Below, piece after piece: positions 35,601-52,203 of a stretch of DNA of 64,000 bases. The notes beneath the pieces were generated by a model that saw only the letters and a list, made by a program, of their open reading frames with translations, ran no database searches and was not told the DNA's origin. How positions within the stretch are numbered: position 1 is the stretch's first letter; each line of letters opens with the position of its first letter. The DNA is from Isoetes taiwanensis (taxonomy: Eukaryota > Streptophyta > Lycopodiopsida > Isoetales > Isoetaceae), in contig JAJEKV010000063.1 in assembly GCA_021234155.1 (NCBI GenBank), forward strand, positions 3,070,948 through 3,134,947. The letters are read 5' to 3'. A program made the translations under genes and the position numbers.

Positions 35601-37690
35601 AAAACAACATGGATCAAACAACAAAAGGGTGAAGGAAGAATGACAAGATAGCTCACGATCACATGAGGGAGGAAAAATGAAGGTCTATGGCGAAGATAAG
35701 ATGAAGGATATAGAAAAGATGGAACCAGAGTGTAAGGATGGAGGTGGAAGGCAAGAAGGTCAGCTGAATGACAAATGATGCTAAAATGGTGACAGACACA
35801 AAATGATGACATAATAGAGATGTAGAACAAGCAAATGAAAAAATCAAGGACATTAAGCATACCCCACAAAATCGAGGAGGTCAAATAAGAGAGTGTCCGA
35901 TGCGAAAAACAAATAGAAAGGAAACTTAACTTAACAATAGAACATATCAATAATTTAGATCAATATAAAAAAGTTAACTAAGTAAAAAAGTGGGAACAAA
36001 CTAAAGATTAACTCTCGAAAAGCTAGATATAAGTGCAAAAAGGTCTCAATAACCCGACTAGAAATGAATTCCATAGAACACAACTAAATTAAAACTGCGG
36101 GGACTAGCACAATGCACAAAATGAAAATTCACCCGGGAAGGGATAATACCGCCGTGCACAACAACTCAATATACTCCACATCTGATATAGAATGAAATCA
36201 AAATGGTGCGATCCAAACCATTATCCCAAAATTTGCAATGGAGTGCCAAATGCCATATTTAGCACATCCAGGATAGAGCTAAATAGCAAATACGCAAATG
36301 ATGTATAATGATAGTGCTGGATAAACTAAACTAATAACTTCAAGAACACAACGCCAAATTGCAACTTGCCAAATATGACATGTGTGCGACGAATAATGCA
36401 ATGCAACGCCTTTTGAAAACAATATGGAAATGTGGAATAAAAGGGAAATGACAGTGTTAAATGAGATGTCAGAAGGAACGAAATACCACATGCCTAGGGC
36501 CATGAATAGATGTCGCAATATGAATAGTACAGTTAAAAAATAAGAGAGGATGTTGATGTAGAAGGGACAGATATGTCAGCAACAATCAAGACGAAGGTCA
36601 AGAAGGGAAGTTAAATTTGGATCACATCGTGGATCAAACAAAAAGGAGGCTGAAGTCTGAAGAAAAGTATGATGGCGATGCACAAGCAGTATAGGTCGAA
36701 TGTGAGGCCGAAGTCAAGGTGAGGTTATGGCCAAGGGAAAAGAGAAAATGAAGGTCAACAGTGTTGAGGTCCCAGTTGAGTGCCAGGAGGTTAGCCATAT
36801 GGTACAATGAGAAAGGAAAAAGACAAGTGAGATATAATAACTACGTAAAATGACGTATCGCTAGTAAAGCTAGTCCCATACAGATGGTCTGCAATAATAC
36901 AGCAAAAGAGATAATGTACATGTGAAATGAAAAGAAAACAAAATGATTAGGTAAAGCGACATCTTGTAAGGAAAGCTATGCACGAAAAGAGGAATGCAAG
37001 CCTATGAAACAAATGCAACAAGAAAATAACCACGTACAAGGTTCCAAAAATATATATGAGCCAAAAAATACCTGTTGGAAATCGTATGGCTTCACCTAAA
37101 AATGAAGAAGGGAGCTGTCTAAGTGTGGTCCCCGCACCAGATAAGAAATGATAGCTCTATGGATCAACATGCTACAAAATGACCATATTCTCCTATATGT
37201 CCAAACAAAATGTCCTTGCAAGAATGCATCTCATGAAAAAGCAATAAGAAATCTAGAACCATGCGAAGCCACCTCACATGTTAAGAATAAAGGCGTCGCC
37301 ATCATCCTAAATAGATTCCAATCCAACTGATGGAAGAGACTCCAACTATGAATTTAGAACCCAACCAAGGCGCCATATAAACGTCATGCCGCACGCATGC
37401 ACATTAATTATCCCAAAAACAATGCATGTTAATCTATGTTAGTTTGAAGCACCACACAATAAACCATTTTAACAGGTATCTTATCTTATAATGTTATATC
37501 GTATTCTTATCTTATAATGTTATATCGTATTGAAATGGATCAAGCCCTAATTTAAATGGTTGAGATAAATGCGATTGAAAATGAAGGCGAAGTTTATCAT
37601 ACGACTTTTCGCTAAAGTGATTAGTCATGATTTGATTTAACTGGGAGAAAGGAAAAGGAAAGGGGAGGTAAGGCATGGGTAAAAGGAAAA
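35601..37690. other. Purine-rich on +, unassigned
   Basis: A-rich, pyrimidine-poor DNA with recurring short motifs such as GGATCAAACAA (35610, 36631) and GAAGGTCAA (36591, 36750). It may be the non-coding remainder of an old retroelement. No coding frame is supported; the long minus-strand frame at 35950-35549 is hydrophobic low-complexity. Confidence 0.35.
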
Positions 37691-37734
37691 GGGAAGAGGA
37701 AAGGGGAACTCCTCAGGCCGAAACGCCATCAAGG

Positions 37735-38225
37735 CTTATCATCGCCAATCAGAATCGGCGCGCCAGGCAGATCGAACGCCAATCGAAAGTCAGGCAGGAT
37801 TTCGATCAGGCTTGCGCTTGCGACCAAAGATCACGATCAGGCATTCGCTCCGGCAGGCATCCACTGCAAAAGCCATCGCGATCAATCGTCAGGCAGATCG
37901 GCGCGAGATCATTCAAAAGATCCATCAGGCGACCCGTCGGCAGATTTCTTTGATCGGCATTTCTCTGCAGATCCTTTCCGCTCGAACAGGATCAGCGATC
38001 GGCATCTTTCTCTTGACGTCCACTCGATCAGGCGCAAAATCCGCCTTCCAGAAATCCTTACGCTTTCCATCACGCCAGATCAGCGCTTCCATCGAGCACA
38101 GGAAAAGGCATCAAACCCGCTGCCCTCAGTCGACAGATCGCTCAATCAGGCGAGTCAGGCATCTTATCAGGCAGATCGAGGCGCCGGATCGCTTTGCGAT
38201 CGAGCACTTTTGGGCAGGCATCGAC
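37735..38225. repeat. GATC- and ATCAGGC-dense segment between purine-rich flanks
   Basis: About 18 GATC tetramers occur in roughly 480 bases, with repeated ATCAGGC, CAGGCAG and CAGATCGGC fragments at irregular spacing. Left (37640-37710) and right (38230-38370) flanks are almost pure purine on +. Both ATG-started frames across it (37675-37953 and 37812-38321) are rich in Arg/Ile/Ser from the repeat itself and are not accepted as genes. Confidence 0.6.
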
Positions 38226-38799
38226 AAACACTTGCTGAAGGAAAAAGAGGAAGAGGCAAAGAAAGAGGGATGGAGTGAAGGGGGAGCTAAAAAGGGGGAG
38301 GGAGGAAGGAAAAAGGAATAAGGTCGCGGGAAAAATAGAACAAAGGGGAAAAAGGAAAAGGGGAAAATTAATGTAGGATAGTAATGGGGAAAAAGAACAG
38401 AATCACAAAGGGAGAATTATTAATTACACAAAAACAACATTCACGCTTAACAGACTTGGTTTCTAATATATTGATTATGAAAAAAAGAAAGGCCAGGTTT
38501 GAATGGGTTTTCCATCCTGGAGGCTCGGCTGGCTGTGAGTGGTCTCTGTCAAGGCTCACATCAACAGGGTCTTTCCTCATAATGAGGGAATCATGGTGTA
38601 GGAATTAGCTGCTTCATAGAAAGGAAGAAGAAGGGAAGGAAGGAAGGTACTTTTATGCGTCCACGAGGAGACAATGCGGTCTATAGGACCCAATACAAAA
38701 AACGTAGCGGATGCGAATTAAAACCCAACTACGAAGGATTTGAGGAAAACCATAGCGGCTGTCGGCTAGCCCGACCTTGTCGTAACATATAAAATGCGA
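38226..38799. other. Purine-rich tract and spacer
   Basis: Contains GGAAGG/AAAAGG runs to about 38370 and again near 38622-38648, and otherwise ordinary spacer. No gene was recognised. Confidence 0.4.
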
Positions 38800-41700
38800 G
38801 AAACGCAAATATACTCTGATCATACCGTGCAGTAGTGCCTAATTAGCGAGGCAGCGGGGAGCAAAGGTGACCTCCCGAGATCAATTACCTCTGAATGTCT
38901 GGACCCAGGGGCAATCTTGGCGGTGTTTCATCGGCAAATGTAAAACCCAAGTCCGTTGGTACTAAGGGGGCGTATCTAACCCAGGGATCGGCCCGAAGCT
39001 TGGCCCAGCAACTCACGAAAGTGTGAGACTCATCCCTCAATGGCACCCGTTTGGCGGCGGGGGCGAGCGTCTGGTGGGAGCTCCCAATCCATCTGCCCGT
39101 CGATCACCGAAGATGGTGGGCACACAATCGCGAATGGAGGCAATGAGTCTGGCGGCTTTTCGTATTTGGGAGCGGGTAGAAGCGTGGGCCCCCAGGGCTA
39201 ACCGCGAGGTTGATGTGCTCCTTGTAATGGAGCGTTTTGACATGCTCTAGGCGGTCAAGTCCCGAACTTGCCAAGGAAACAAAGCGTCTAGGTACTCCAC
39301 ACTGTCACCCATCGGCCATTTGTGTCCACTTTGCCGCGTGCGCTCTGCCCGTTCCATCTGGCGAACTCTTGATCTCTCTTACCCCTCAAACAGGCCCTAA
39401 GCCCTGCGGACCCATTGCCAGAGTGTAAGCCAGTCGCGGGGAGCCGAGAACATCACCCATAGTAACCACTTTACGAAAATAGGCGATGTGTCTATCAAGG
39501 GGCTGCCGTGAAGCCCTAAGAATCGGTTCACAGCGGAGAATCGATAGGGGCCCGAAGGTTTCACCCAAGTGCACGATGCCAAAAATGCCTTACGCACCTT
39601 GCTCCAAGTCATTCAGTTAAGCCAAAGGGCGGCCAGGACCTGAGCCACCGACCTCCGTGCTGGAAAGGGCCGGGCTTTCGACCGGTGCGAGCAGGATGTG
39701 ATGGCCCCAATCATAGAGCTGCGCACGGTGGTTGTTGCATGGCATAAAAGCTTTCCGGCCTGTCACCCGGCGGGATAAGGCGCCTCCCGATGAAGTGAGG
39801 AGGGAACTCCACCCCTAGGTACTTGTAGGTGGGGCGTGGCGTCCGCGGTATCCCGATATATGAGTCGCGGGGAGGCATGGGGTGGCGTGAAGAGGATATG
39901 AGAACCACCACGGTCTTGGCAGTTCGCACCTTTGTACATGTCAGCCCAGCGACAAAATGTGTCTAGGGCATCAGGTGAGGCCTGCATAGCTTTCCCGGGG
40001 TGTGGGCGGCCGACCAACATCGTCGCATAGATAAGGCGGATGACACAGTGCAAAAAATTGTATGCCATCCCCATGCTTTCGATAAGCAGGGGCTCTAAGC
40101 GATCAATGTAGAGGCCAAAAAGTGTTGGCGAAGGGGCAACCTGCTTGGGACCAGATACCCCTCTTGGTGAATGCTTGGCGTCCGGTTTGCATCACGCCAA
40201 AACAACTCTCATACAGCACGTATATGGCATTACGCACGGGCGTGAGGCCCGATTGGCGGAGTCTAGCCCACCCGGCTTTCAGGGGCAGTATCAAAAGCCT
40301 TAGCGAAGTCCACAAGCAGCGACAATACAAGTCCTGGCAGATGATTAAAACTTTCTTCAATCCGGTGCCTTGATGTAAAGATATGGTCAATCGTTGAGTG
40401 GCGAGGTCTAAAAGCACACTTTTGTGTGAGGCTTCGCACTATTTGGCACTCACCGGTGGGTCAAACGCTTGCTCGAGAATGCCGACCTTGATTTGGCAAA
40501 TCTTTAGGCCCGACCATGATACGTCCATTAATTGGTAGGACGGTGTGGGTCCCGCCTTGCTTGGCGAAAGATAGAACAACCCTTGTGGTCCATTGTTGGG
40601 GGAACGCTCAATGCTCTGTTGAACAGGGTAGTGAGGAGGCCGGCACAAGCGGCTGCCACCCCATTTGCGTAACTTTCGGCACGCATACCATCGAGGTGTT
40701 GCCTTCCCATTAACCCGGCCCGTTCACCGAGGGCCCTCCTCAACATCCTCCTCCCACGAGAACCAATGGGGGGAGCCATCGTGAGGGCAGGCGTGGCGTC
40801 CACGGTGGGTCATAGAGCTGCTGCAAAGTCTTGTTCCCCAACTTGCGGGTGTGATGTCCCCACAGCCAATTTTGGGTTGGCCTTGGCATCGCGTAAAGGT
40901 TCGAGGATGAGTGTCCGACAGGCGGAGCATCTCCCAGTGCAGCGAGTCGCAGCACCTTTGTCTCCTTGGATGGGCGCGGTGCGTGGTGATGCCTGGCGGG
41001 TTACACGGATCGAGAATGTAGCGGGCTGCAGCTTTGCGTTCTTTACCTTCGCGTAAACCGCCGGTTTGGCGGGGAATGTTCTGCGACCGGCGGGGAGGGA
41101 GGAATCTGCCAGCTTGCATCGTACATCCGTAATAAGCAGAGTCCCGGTGGTTTGTCACATTTGCTCTAGTGTGGAGGTGCAAAATTGGGAGGCGTCCATG
41201 AGCGGCCGAGCAGTCCCTGCACGCTGTAATCTAGTCTCAGCTGAGGGCGAGGGGCTGGCATAGTGGGGGGTTACGTTACGGCTTGCCAAACCCGAGGTCC
41301 AAATAAGTGGGAGGTGATGGAGTCGACCTCCCTCATCCCGGCTATCACATTACCCACGGAAGCAGCTGATAGGAGATGCATATCTTGCCAACTACAAGCA
41401 CATAGTCCACCACACTAGACCCTCCCCGATTGTCGCATGCATGTGCACTGCGAGGAGTCAGACCCTTTGTGGCCAGAGGCCATTACAAATTATCAAGTCA
41501 AAAAATACCACATAAGCGAACCTTATTTGTCGCCAAAGCGAGTGACACGAGTACGTCATCCGATCCTCGTGGCGGGGTTGCTTAGCGGGCGTAGGCTGCG
41601 GGACATCATCAACGGGGTCAAATGCGCGTAATTTTGCTCTACTCACAATCAGGTGCATTGAAATCTCCAGAAGGGCGACCCTACCCAAGCTAAAGATGTA

Positions 41701-42070
41701 CGTGTATGTCATCATATAGATCGACATAAGGGTCATCCTATCACGCATCGGGATAGGCTGCGATAGAAGGTGCTCTCTGGCATTGGGGAAATAGCGGTGA
41801 CGAAAAAAGAGGGTTGCCGGTATTATGCACCGAACCCACAAGTACGGTTGTATAAATGCGTCTTCGAAGGGTAACGAATGTGCCAAAGGTTGTCCGGTGA
41901 GTAGCAAACCACTCCACCATGACCCCTCTGTCTGTCTGGTGTTGAAGGCAGAAATGTTGGCAACCAGAGATCAGTGCTTTGTACCCGACATGCTCCCCCG
42001 CTGTCTCCATAGAAAGATAAGGATCCATATCACGCCCGCGGGTTGGTGTCCCATACCAAAGGGAAGCCTG
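38800..42070 (-). mobile_element. LINE-3, degenerate non-LTR retrotransposon
   Basis: On -, an endonuclease region runs from about 42070 to 41640 (FATHRTTFGTFVTLRRRIYT region, then GDFNAPDCE at 41667-41641). The reverse transcriptase follows in shifting frames: LDLATQRLTISLHQG (near 40410), QAGCPFANT / SPTLFGLYIDRLEPLL (40150-40080), and a palm box read as LIYATMLVG near 40030, where one lost base destroys YADD. Next come DTFCRWADM, HLQVPRGGVPSSLHRE and a C-terminal region (39600-38850) with CWAKLRADPWVRY. This LINE is more G+C rich than its surroundings and of a different family from the ones at 0-4 kb. Frameshifts occur every 100-300 bases. The 3' border is not defined because no tail or target duplication was found. 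Confidence 0.82.
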
Positions 42071-42078
42071 TGTGACAA

Positions 42079-42084
42079 TATATA

Positions 42085-42120
<36 letters not shown>

Positions 42121-42268
42121 TGTATGTATGTATGTATGTATGTATGTATGTATGTATGTATGTATGTATGTATGTATGTATGTATGTATGTATGTATGTA
42201 TGTATGTATGTATGTATGTATGTATGTATGTATGTATGTATGTATGTATGTATGTATGTATATATATG
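42079..42268. repeat. ATGT microsatellite, about 41 copies
   Basis: A short TA run leads into an uninterrupted ATGT tetranucleotide array from about 42091 to 42258, then TATATATG. It abuts the 5' end of LINE-3. Confidence 0.97.
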
Positions 42269-44912
<2,644 letters not shown>

Positions 44913-45452
44913 TTAGTGAAAATAAATGCGGGCGTTATGCCACCCTCGCAACCTTATGTTTTTAATTCCTAGTTTGGACGAGGCCCTTAGATTCGCAACT
45001 TTATTTGTTTTTATTAATTTCCTGCTTTGCTTCATTAATGGCGTGTCAAAGAGGCCACTATCGCCAAAGATCCGATATTGCATTTCTGCGAGCGTATGGT
45101 TTCTTACATTATGCTCGCCATAGCCACATCGAGATTCTTGTTTGAGGCATTCTATTTCTCCGCTGCGAGATCCTTTAGCTATGCGGCGCCGCTTACCGAA
45201 AATGGTTCGAGATATAGTTTGGGCGGTGGTTTCATGGCGGCTTTTTCTTCTTCTTGAGATCGTTGTTTTGGGAGCAATGCCGATGCTTCTATTTCTCACG
45301 CCGGTGGGAAACTTTTTAGGTATGTAAACGGCGACATGGAATGTGCGGACATAGTCCAGCACGGTTTGCTGAAAATGTTGAGTTTCTTCATAGAACCTAT
45401 TTCTTGATTTTGCGTAGCGGACCTCGGTTTGACTATACTTTGTCGACAACAA
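44913..45452 (-). CDS. Unidentified ORF, 179 codons
   Basis: The longest uninterrupted frame in this part of the window. It reads MLSTKYSQTEVRYAKSRNRF, then a charged, possibly helical stretch, FHVAVYIPKKFPTGVRNRSI, a very basic centre (SRRRKSRHETTAQTISRTIF, GKRRRIAKGSRSG), then YRIFGDSGLFDTPLMKQSRK and a stop. The frame is open upstream to at least 45490 (QVEIFRVERDHLL). The plus strand is also fairly open here, so it may be non-coding. It shares no recognisable domain; a retroelement gag-like remnant is one possibility. Confidence 0.3.
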   Translation of the reverse strand: MLSTKYSQTEVRYAKSRNRFYEETQHFQQTVLDYVRTFHVAVYIPKKFPTGVRNRSIGIAPKTTISRRRKSRHETTAQTISRTIFGKRRRIAKGSRSGEIECLKQESRCGYGEHNVRNHTLAEMQYRIFGDSGLFDTPLMKQSRKLIKTNKVANLRASSKLGIKNIRLRGWHNARIYFH

Positions 45453-48400
45453 ATGATCACGTTCTACGCGAAATATTTCAACTTGTGATGCGGTAATTTG
45501 GAGGCGGTCAGTTCATGTTGTTTGCTGACGAAGCCGTTTATGGTGGAACCGTGAACAGGCGGTTTGATCATTTCGATTTTTTCCGAAATAATGCGGCCCG
45601 ATGATCACGAGGAACTGATGTAGCCGGTACGGTTCTGTAGTTCACCATATGTGGTTGCTGCTGGCGTTTCGCTTTCCTTTAAGTGTCCTGTGTCACTGAA
45701 AGCGCCAAGTAGGAAGTGGAAGTGCATAAGGCATAAGGCAGAAAGAAGAAGACATCAAATTTTATTAATGCGAATTTTCAGATTTTTCTTTTATCCCAGT
45801 GTATGGTCCGGTTACCAGCTTTATAATTATGGCTTTTGCACGGAGAAACAATCAGAACCGGCTTTTTAATTTTCTTGATAAATTAAAAAGGAATGCAAAG
45901 CGGAGCTTTGAATTTTAAAGGTAAACACAACTTTACTGCGTAGCATCCACATTTTAAAGGAAGGTAAACACCGGTTTTGAAGCTGCTATGATCCGCCTTC
46001 AACCTAATGCGGTGTTGTTAGATTGGGTTGAAGTCAATCGGTGGTTTGGAATATTCAGATGGGATTATTTATTCAAGCAACGGTGGAATGGGCGGAGTGC
46101 GTTCTATGTCTTCAAATCGTTGCCGTGTGCGGGGCGAAATGGCTGCTGTTTCCGCATTTGCCACCAGAAGCGGCGCTACCCTGAATCCTCCGGAGAGGTG
46201 CTGGCGATTTGGATTTCAATACCAGGTATAAAGGCTTTGCTTTCTGGCGAAGTCCGAAAATGTTTTTGGCGACTTCTTCGCAGGGTGTTTAGGTTCCTAC
46301 ATTAGCCAGGTTGAGTATTTGATAATTTATGATCATATACAACATTATAATTGTTTCATTCTTTTCACGCACCCATAATGAAAAGCATTCGGGTTTGCGA
46401 CCAAGTAGGTGTGAAATTTTATTTGAACAATGCTGCTTTGCCTTTGCTCCTGCTTGTTACCGCTAGAAACGTAAAGTTTGTACTACAAGATGGATATGAT
46501 TTATTGGGAGGTTTTGTATGCAAGTTGTACTCTATTGTCATAGACAATGGATGTCACTCCAGTAGTCCTTACTTTGCTGCAGATGAATCACGACCCAACA
46601 ATTTTTTTACCATGCTAGTAGGCTCTAGCAATATCGACCACAATAGATTGTTTAACCCAGCAAAATTTAGGCACTAACTTTATGTTTCCCTATACTCACA
46701 ACTGTTTGTTTTTTTGCTCGCTTTTTGCTCTAACATGAAGAATTGTAGTAGCTCTCTTTTGCATTGATTGCCTGTGCACAAGCTGGGTTTTTTCTTGCTT
46801 TGAACTGAGTTGCAGTGATGAATTTTGCTCAGGATCATTGTTTATGCATACATGCGAGTTTCATTATGCAAGTTATATCAACCTTTCATGACACAAAGGG
46901 ACTCTGACATCACTGCATGTTTGCCATATTTGGGATCACGGCCGGTGGCAGTTGTTGACTTTATCGATTGTTGATCACAATCGGAGCGCTTTATATAATT
47001 CTCTCCTCTCCTATGCTGTGGAGTTGTCACAAAAACTAGCAGGTTTGTTCCTTTCAAATGTTAATTCTCTGCTTTCTGGTATTATATTGATTTATTCTAA
47101 CTTCGTCTAACATCCTCGTTTTACAATTATTGCATGTACAAAAAGGTCAGGATATGGTGGCTGTGTTAGTGGCATCCGGCGATTCCTCGAAACAGTTTTG
47201 GTAAGTGAACTTTCTGCTGCCAAAATGCCTCTATTTTGTATTTTCAAGTTCTTTTTTTGCATATGCAGGGGTGTTTCCAGCATTTTTATGGCAGTGTATG
47301 CATGACATGGCTTTGCTTATAGAGATGGAACTCCACGATGCTCAGCTGAGAGTACTCTTGATTCATGGGTCAATTGCAAACAAGCTCCATGCCCATGCAC
47401 ATGCTTTTTGCAAAATTGACTTGCCATTTTTTCTGTCGGCAATGGAATTGGTATGCTTCGAAGCTGTTGGAGTAGCATTTTGATTTTCTTTGTATTGTTG
47501 GATACTGCTTCAATGATGTGCATTTCTTGGAGCTCTTGGTTTCACTTTTGGGAATGATAAAGTTTACCTGGTGAATAAAGCCAACCCTTAAAAATTTCAA
47601 AGGCAATCTGGTTCAAATATTGTCTTCTTTACTTGCCATTATTTACGGCTATGAGATTACCGTGTTCGAGAGAAGATCCCTTGGTGGTGTTACCTCATCC
47701 GGCAACAAACCTTCGATGATTATAGAATGGAGATGGTGGTGGCTGTATAAATGATGACTAGTTTCTTTCTCGGTTAAGAGCTTGCAAGATAATAGCAATA
47801 TTTCATTGCAATGCCATAAATCTTGACTTCTTATTCTTGCATTACAAATGTGGAGATTGTGGAAGTGAATTCTATGAGTGCTGGGTACTCTAGCATATTT
47901 GTATTGGCTTTGTATTGAGTCTGTTCGTGGCATTGAGCTACGTGGAAATCCTAATATTGGATCCCATTGTGAGGCTCAAACCCACTTTTGAAATGGTGCC
48001 AGCTATTTGGTTTGAATTTTCTCTTTCGTTTGCAAGTTATGCATGTGCTCGGAACTTGATCATAAATTATGCAAAACGCAAATGCAACATCGATGCCTTA
48101 TGTTTGTCTTGATCTTCATTGGTGTTAATTTAATTTGTAGTTTGCGACCTGAACTATCGTGTTTGCTAGGAATAATTAATTTCTATTGCAACACCCATTG
48201 ACCATTTTTTCTTTTATAACCCCACAAATATACATAACTAGTGTTACACCAAGCTAGTGCTCTTTTGGGTTAGTTGATCCGTTTTAATGCTAGAAAATAT
48301 TGTTCATCAATATCATGGTGCAACAACTTTACATGCTAGAACGAGTATTTTTTGCTAAGTAAACCATTTGTCCTATATTTAACTTTGTTTATAATATACT

Positions 48401-48959
48401 ATATGGAACAACACCATGCTACTAATGATCATGATGACATACTATATGGAAGAAAATGATGCTACTAATTATCATGATGCCACAATAAATAAGCAAAAGA
48501 TAGATGTGATGTTAGAAAATCGCAACATGCAAACCTTCACCTTTTGCAACTCGAGAATGCTTAATGAACACAAGCGATTTGGCACTGATTGCCTTTCCGT
48601 TTTTCTCACTTGGATGTGCAACAATATAGGTCCGGCGTTGCAATTCGGGATCTTCGAGGGATCTGCGCAGGTGTGTTATTTACATTTGTTTAAAGAATGA
48701 ACATCTACATTGCGGAATCATTTAGAAGACACATCAAAATTAAGTCCAATAATACATTATTCGCTTGATAAGCTTTACAGTTAGAAGTTTCCGCCGCTTT
48801 ATATAATAGTTTTCACTTAGTTTCCACTATTATATTGATTTATTCTAACTTAATTTTTGACACTGATGTTTAGAGATTGATCTATTTAAGCTTGGATTTT
48901 ACTTTCGATCTTCATGAACCATAGGCGACGCACCCATTTTATGGTACAAAGAGCTTGTG

Positions 48960-48961
<2 letters not shown>
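45453..48961. other. Unassigned DNA with short frames
   Basis: Plus frames at 45988-46305 and 46351-46677 are above 100 codons but unrecognised. A segment TTTATATAA...TATTATATTGATTTATTCTA at 46990-47101 recurs at 48795-48848, a diverged dispersed repeat. No RNA gene was found. Confidence 0.35.

Positions 48962-49016
<55 letters not shown>
48962..49016. repeat. TA dinucleotide microsatellite
   Basis: An uninterrupted run of about 27 TA units. Confidence 0.97.
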
Positions 49017-49019
<3 letters not shown>

Positions 49020-52000
49020 CGGCCTAACCAAGACCTTTTGTATTAACTAGACATCAGACTATACCTTCAAATGGGACACTGGTGTGAACCCTAAAGGAAA
49101 CCATTAGAGGTCTGGGATGAAAATTTATAACCATATCACTATATTCAAAATATAAAATTTGCATAAAATTCTATGCAAACCTTTTAATATTTGAAGTAAT
49201 AGCGACTAATGAATGCGCCCATCCATAAATAAAACCATTCAAACCCAACCTATTATGAATAATTCAATACAATAATCTATGAAGAATTTTAGTACAACCA
49301 ATGCCACTTATGGGAGATTTTATTATTTGTATGTATTAATGATTAAGACCACTGAATTTTCAACGGATCTTATAATCCACATTTAGACCAACCATTTGTA
49401 AGAAAAGAATTTTCCATTCTGCTTGAGGATAAGAGTCCATATATATCTATCACCGCGGAAATAACACAGGAAATATATAGTTTGGGTAATTTCTTACCTT
49501 CCAATTATGTAATATAAAACAACTCACATACAATGGTTTTATAAAAATGGTTTAAAGTATTGGGTTACCATCTTCAGTCATCATGCAGAATAGCAATGCG
49601 GAGAGAGGGTCGGTTACTGACAAATAGCATTAATTAGCCAAAAGGGGTAAAAACCTAATGCTAACGGTAAATAATATGAACTTCTCTTGGCATTTACGCC
49701 CTTACCCAGAATAAAGAATATGCTAAATAGTCATGTAGAAAAGGATTAGAGATCAAGGGGTATACAAACCTACTTGATCCAAAGGCAAAACATCTGGAAT
49801 TAACATGGAAATTGCAGTGCTATCATCGGGATATTTAATAATAAATTTAATGCATGATTTGTCAGGAGCTTTTTCAATATTATTACCCATACTAAGTGGA
49901 CCTAGGATCGGTTCATCCAACCATTATAATAAGACACATACAAGTTAGATTCAACCAGTTGTAAAACCCTATATTTCATCAAATCTTTGGGTATACCTAT
50001 TAGGTGTTGAAAAGCAGGGTTATAAAGTGAAAATATATGCTGAATTTAACCAAATGTTAATACATAATTTTACTTGGCCCCTTGATCGGATATACACAAA
50101 ACCTTACTCTATCTCATGGGAATAAGTATTTAGCTGAATTATATGGGAGAATGAAGCTCAAACAATAAGTTAACAAAAGGGATTATCAAGTAACTTGAGG
50201 AAAGGAAAACTAAATTTCAACACCAAATAACCAAAGATGGGAACTTGAGTTAATTTTGAGACTTCATAATCGTATCTTCTTCACTTTGAGATATTTACCC
50301 TCTCACAATCTCTTTGCGGGGAGCATCTGGAATTTTCAAGACATTGGAACAAGGGGAGACGTTCCATAGCATGGATTTAAACTTGGTAGAAACTTCCGCA
50401 AATACCCGAGTCATTCTTGTCCACTGTTGTCCAGACCGACTTGCTGCAAATAATCAATTGTGCTTTGGAAGGTTGAGATATTTGTGCTCAACACCATTTC
50501 TTCTAAAATTCTATAAGTTTGTGCCAATGCGCTTGCCTTTCACGCCCTGGTGCAGCCCTACCTTATTCATATCTCGAGGTTTTAAACTAAAAGGGAGACC
50601 ATATATTTATAGCTCAACATATCAATGCAGTTGGGCCATAGGCTTCAGATAAACCATCCCGGTTTACTATCCATTTACAAGAGACTATTTAGATAAAGCC
50701 AAGATTAGTGAGAAAAACCGTTACTGAGAACCACCCTGTCATGAAAGCTTTGTGGCGAATATTTTGCTATATTGTTGATCATCCGCTTATTTACTTAAAA
50801 TAAATTTGTCGGATCAATCGGTTAGGGGATCAGAATCCCTACTCGTCATCCAGGTAAAAGCAGCCTCAAACTCCATCGTTAGGGTTTGTAGAGCTGGAAA
50901 TGTTAGGGTTTTCCACGATACCAAATACCACAATATAATGAATAAAGATAATAAAATAAAAAGAATAATAAATCACAGTAATATATACAGAGTATTTGAC
51001 CTTTAGAAACTAGCAAATTTACTATCAACCTTAAGCTATGGTTTGTGTATCCAAAATGGTCTACTTTTATTCTACAACCGTTAATGCAATTGGTTCATCT
51101 ACTTATGTCGAATATCACCACCCTCCTACTATCAACCATTACTAATGTTCCATACTTGACCATGTCATTTTATTGGTCTCCAGCCATGACAGTTAAATCC
51201 TGCTTAATTATAAAGAGGCCTCATTTCCAGATCTTATATCCATGTCATGAGTAGGCATATGTCTTAACTTTTATGTAGACAATACACGGTTAACTCCTTC
51301 TCCATGCACTTACATCAAACAACAGCAGCAAACCCTTGGTTTATGTTCCCATTCATTTCCTTAACAAATTGGGATTATTATACCAATTTGTCTAAAAGCG
51401 ATATCAAACTCTATTCTCAAGATGTCACAGTTTGCATATTTTTAATTTCTATGCCAAAGGCTTACATGCTTGATTCCAGCCCTGCATTATTCATATACGA
51501 GGATTTCCAAATGATTTCCGATGGCTATCCCATGGTAAAGGTATGCAACGAAAGAGCAAAAGGCCCAACTTTTTACCCATTCTTGTAATGTTATATTGCA
51601 TGATCATGTTCGACCTATCAACCAACTTTTGATAAAACATACTTTGATGTCTCAAGACTCCAAGGCCGAGAATCCCATAATCATTTGTAAAGATAAACCA
51701 ATCAAGTGGCAAAAACTACCATCACCTAAGTCAATCTAAACCATATTAGTTTTGAGTGTGGGATATGACCATCATATGAAACAAAAACCTCCATCAAGCT
51801 CCAAAACAACATGGGTTAGCTTATTATTTCAAGGGGAGCTAGTTCAAAGCCAACAATTTGTTGCAATGTTCAAAACCATAGAGTAGATTGGTCCTTTATC
51901 ATAGTCAAATTATCCCAGCTTCATATGGTGCTTTTATAGGGCCATGTAATTTGTTCATGGACTATTATTATATATATTAATACCAACACTTAGTTAGGAT

Positions 52001-52203
52001 GGGACATAAACCTTAGGAACTATTGCTAACGATTTGTCTCAATTTCTAAAACCATAGAATGGAGTTAGTCTCCCTTAACTAAAGGGTATCCCGTATTTAT
52101 ATGACCCGATGAATTTGTCCATATACAATTGTACTACCAAGATAATGCAAACACTTGGATTATAAGACTTCTGGGGAACTAAGGCTAATAACTAGATTAA
52201 GAT

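Noticed and set aside
35549-35950. 133-codon hydrophobic minus-strand frame
   Set aside because: It is the complement of a purine-rich stretch, low in complexity, and begins inside the DIRS-like element.
37812-38321. 169-codon plus-strand frame
   Set aside because: Its composition simply reflects the GATC/ATCAGGC words and the downstream purine tract; no domain is seen and another frame is equally open.
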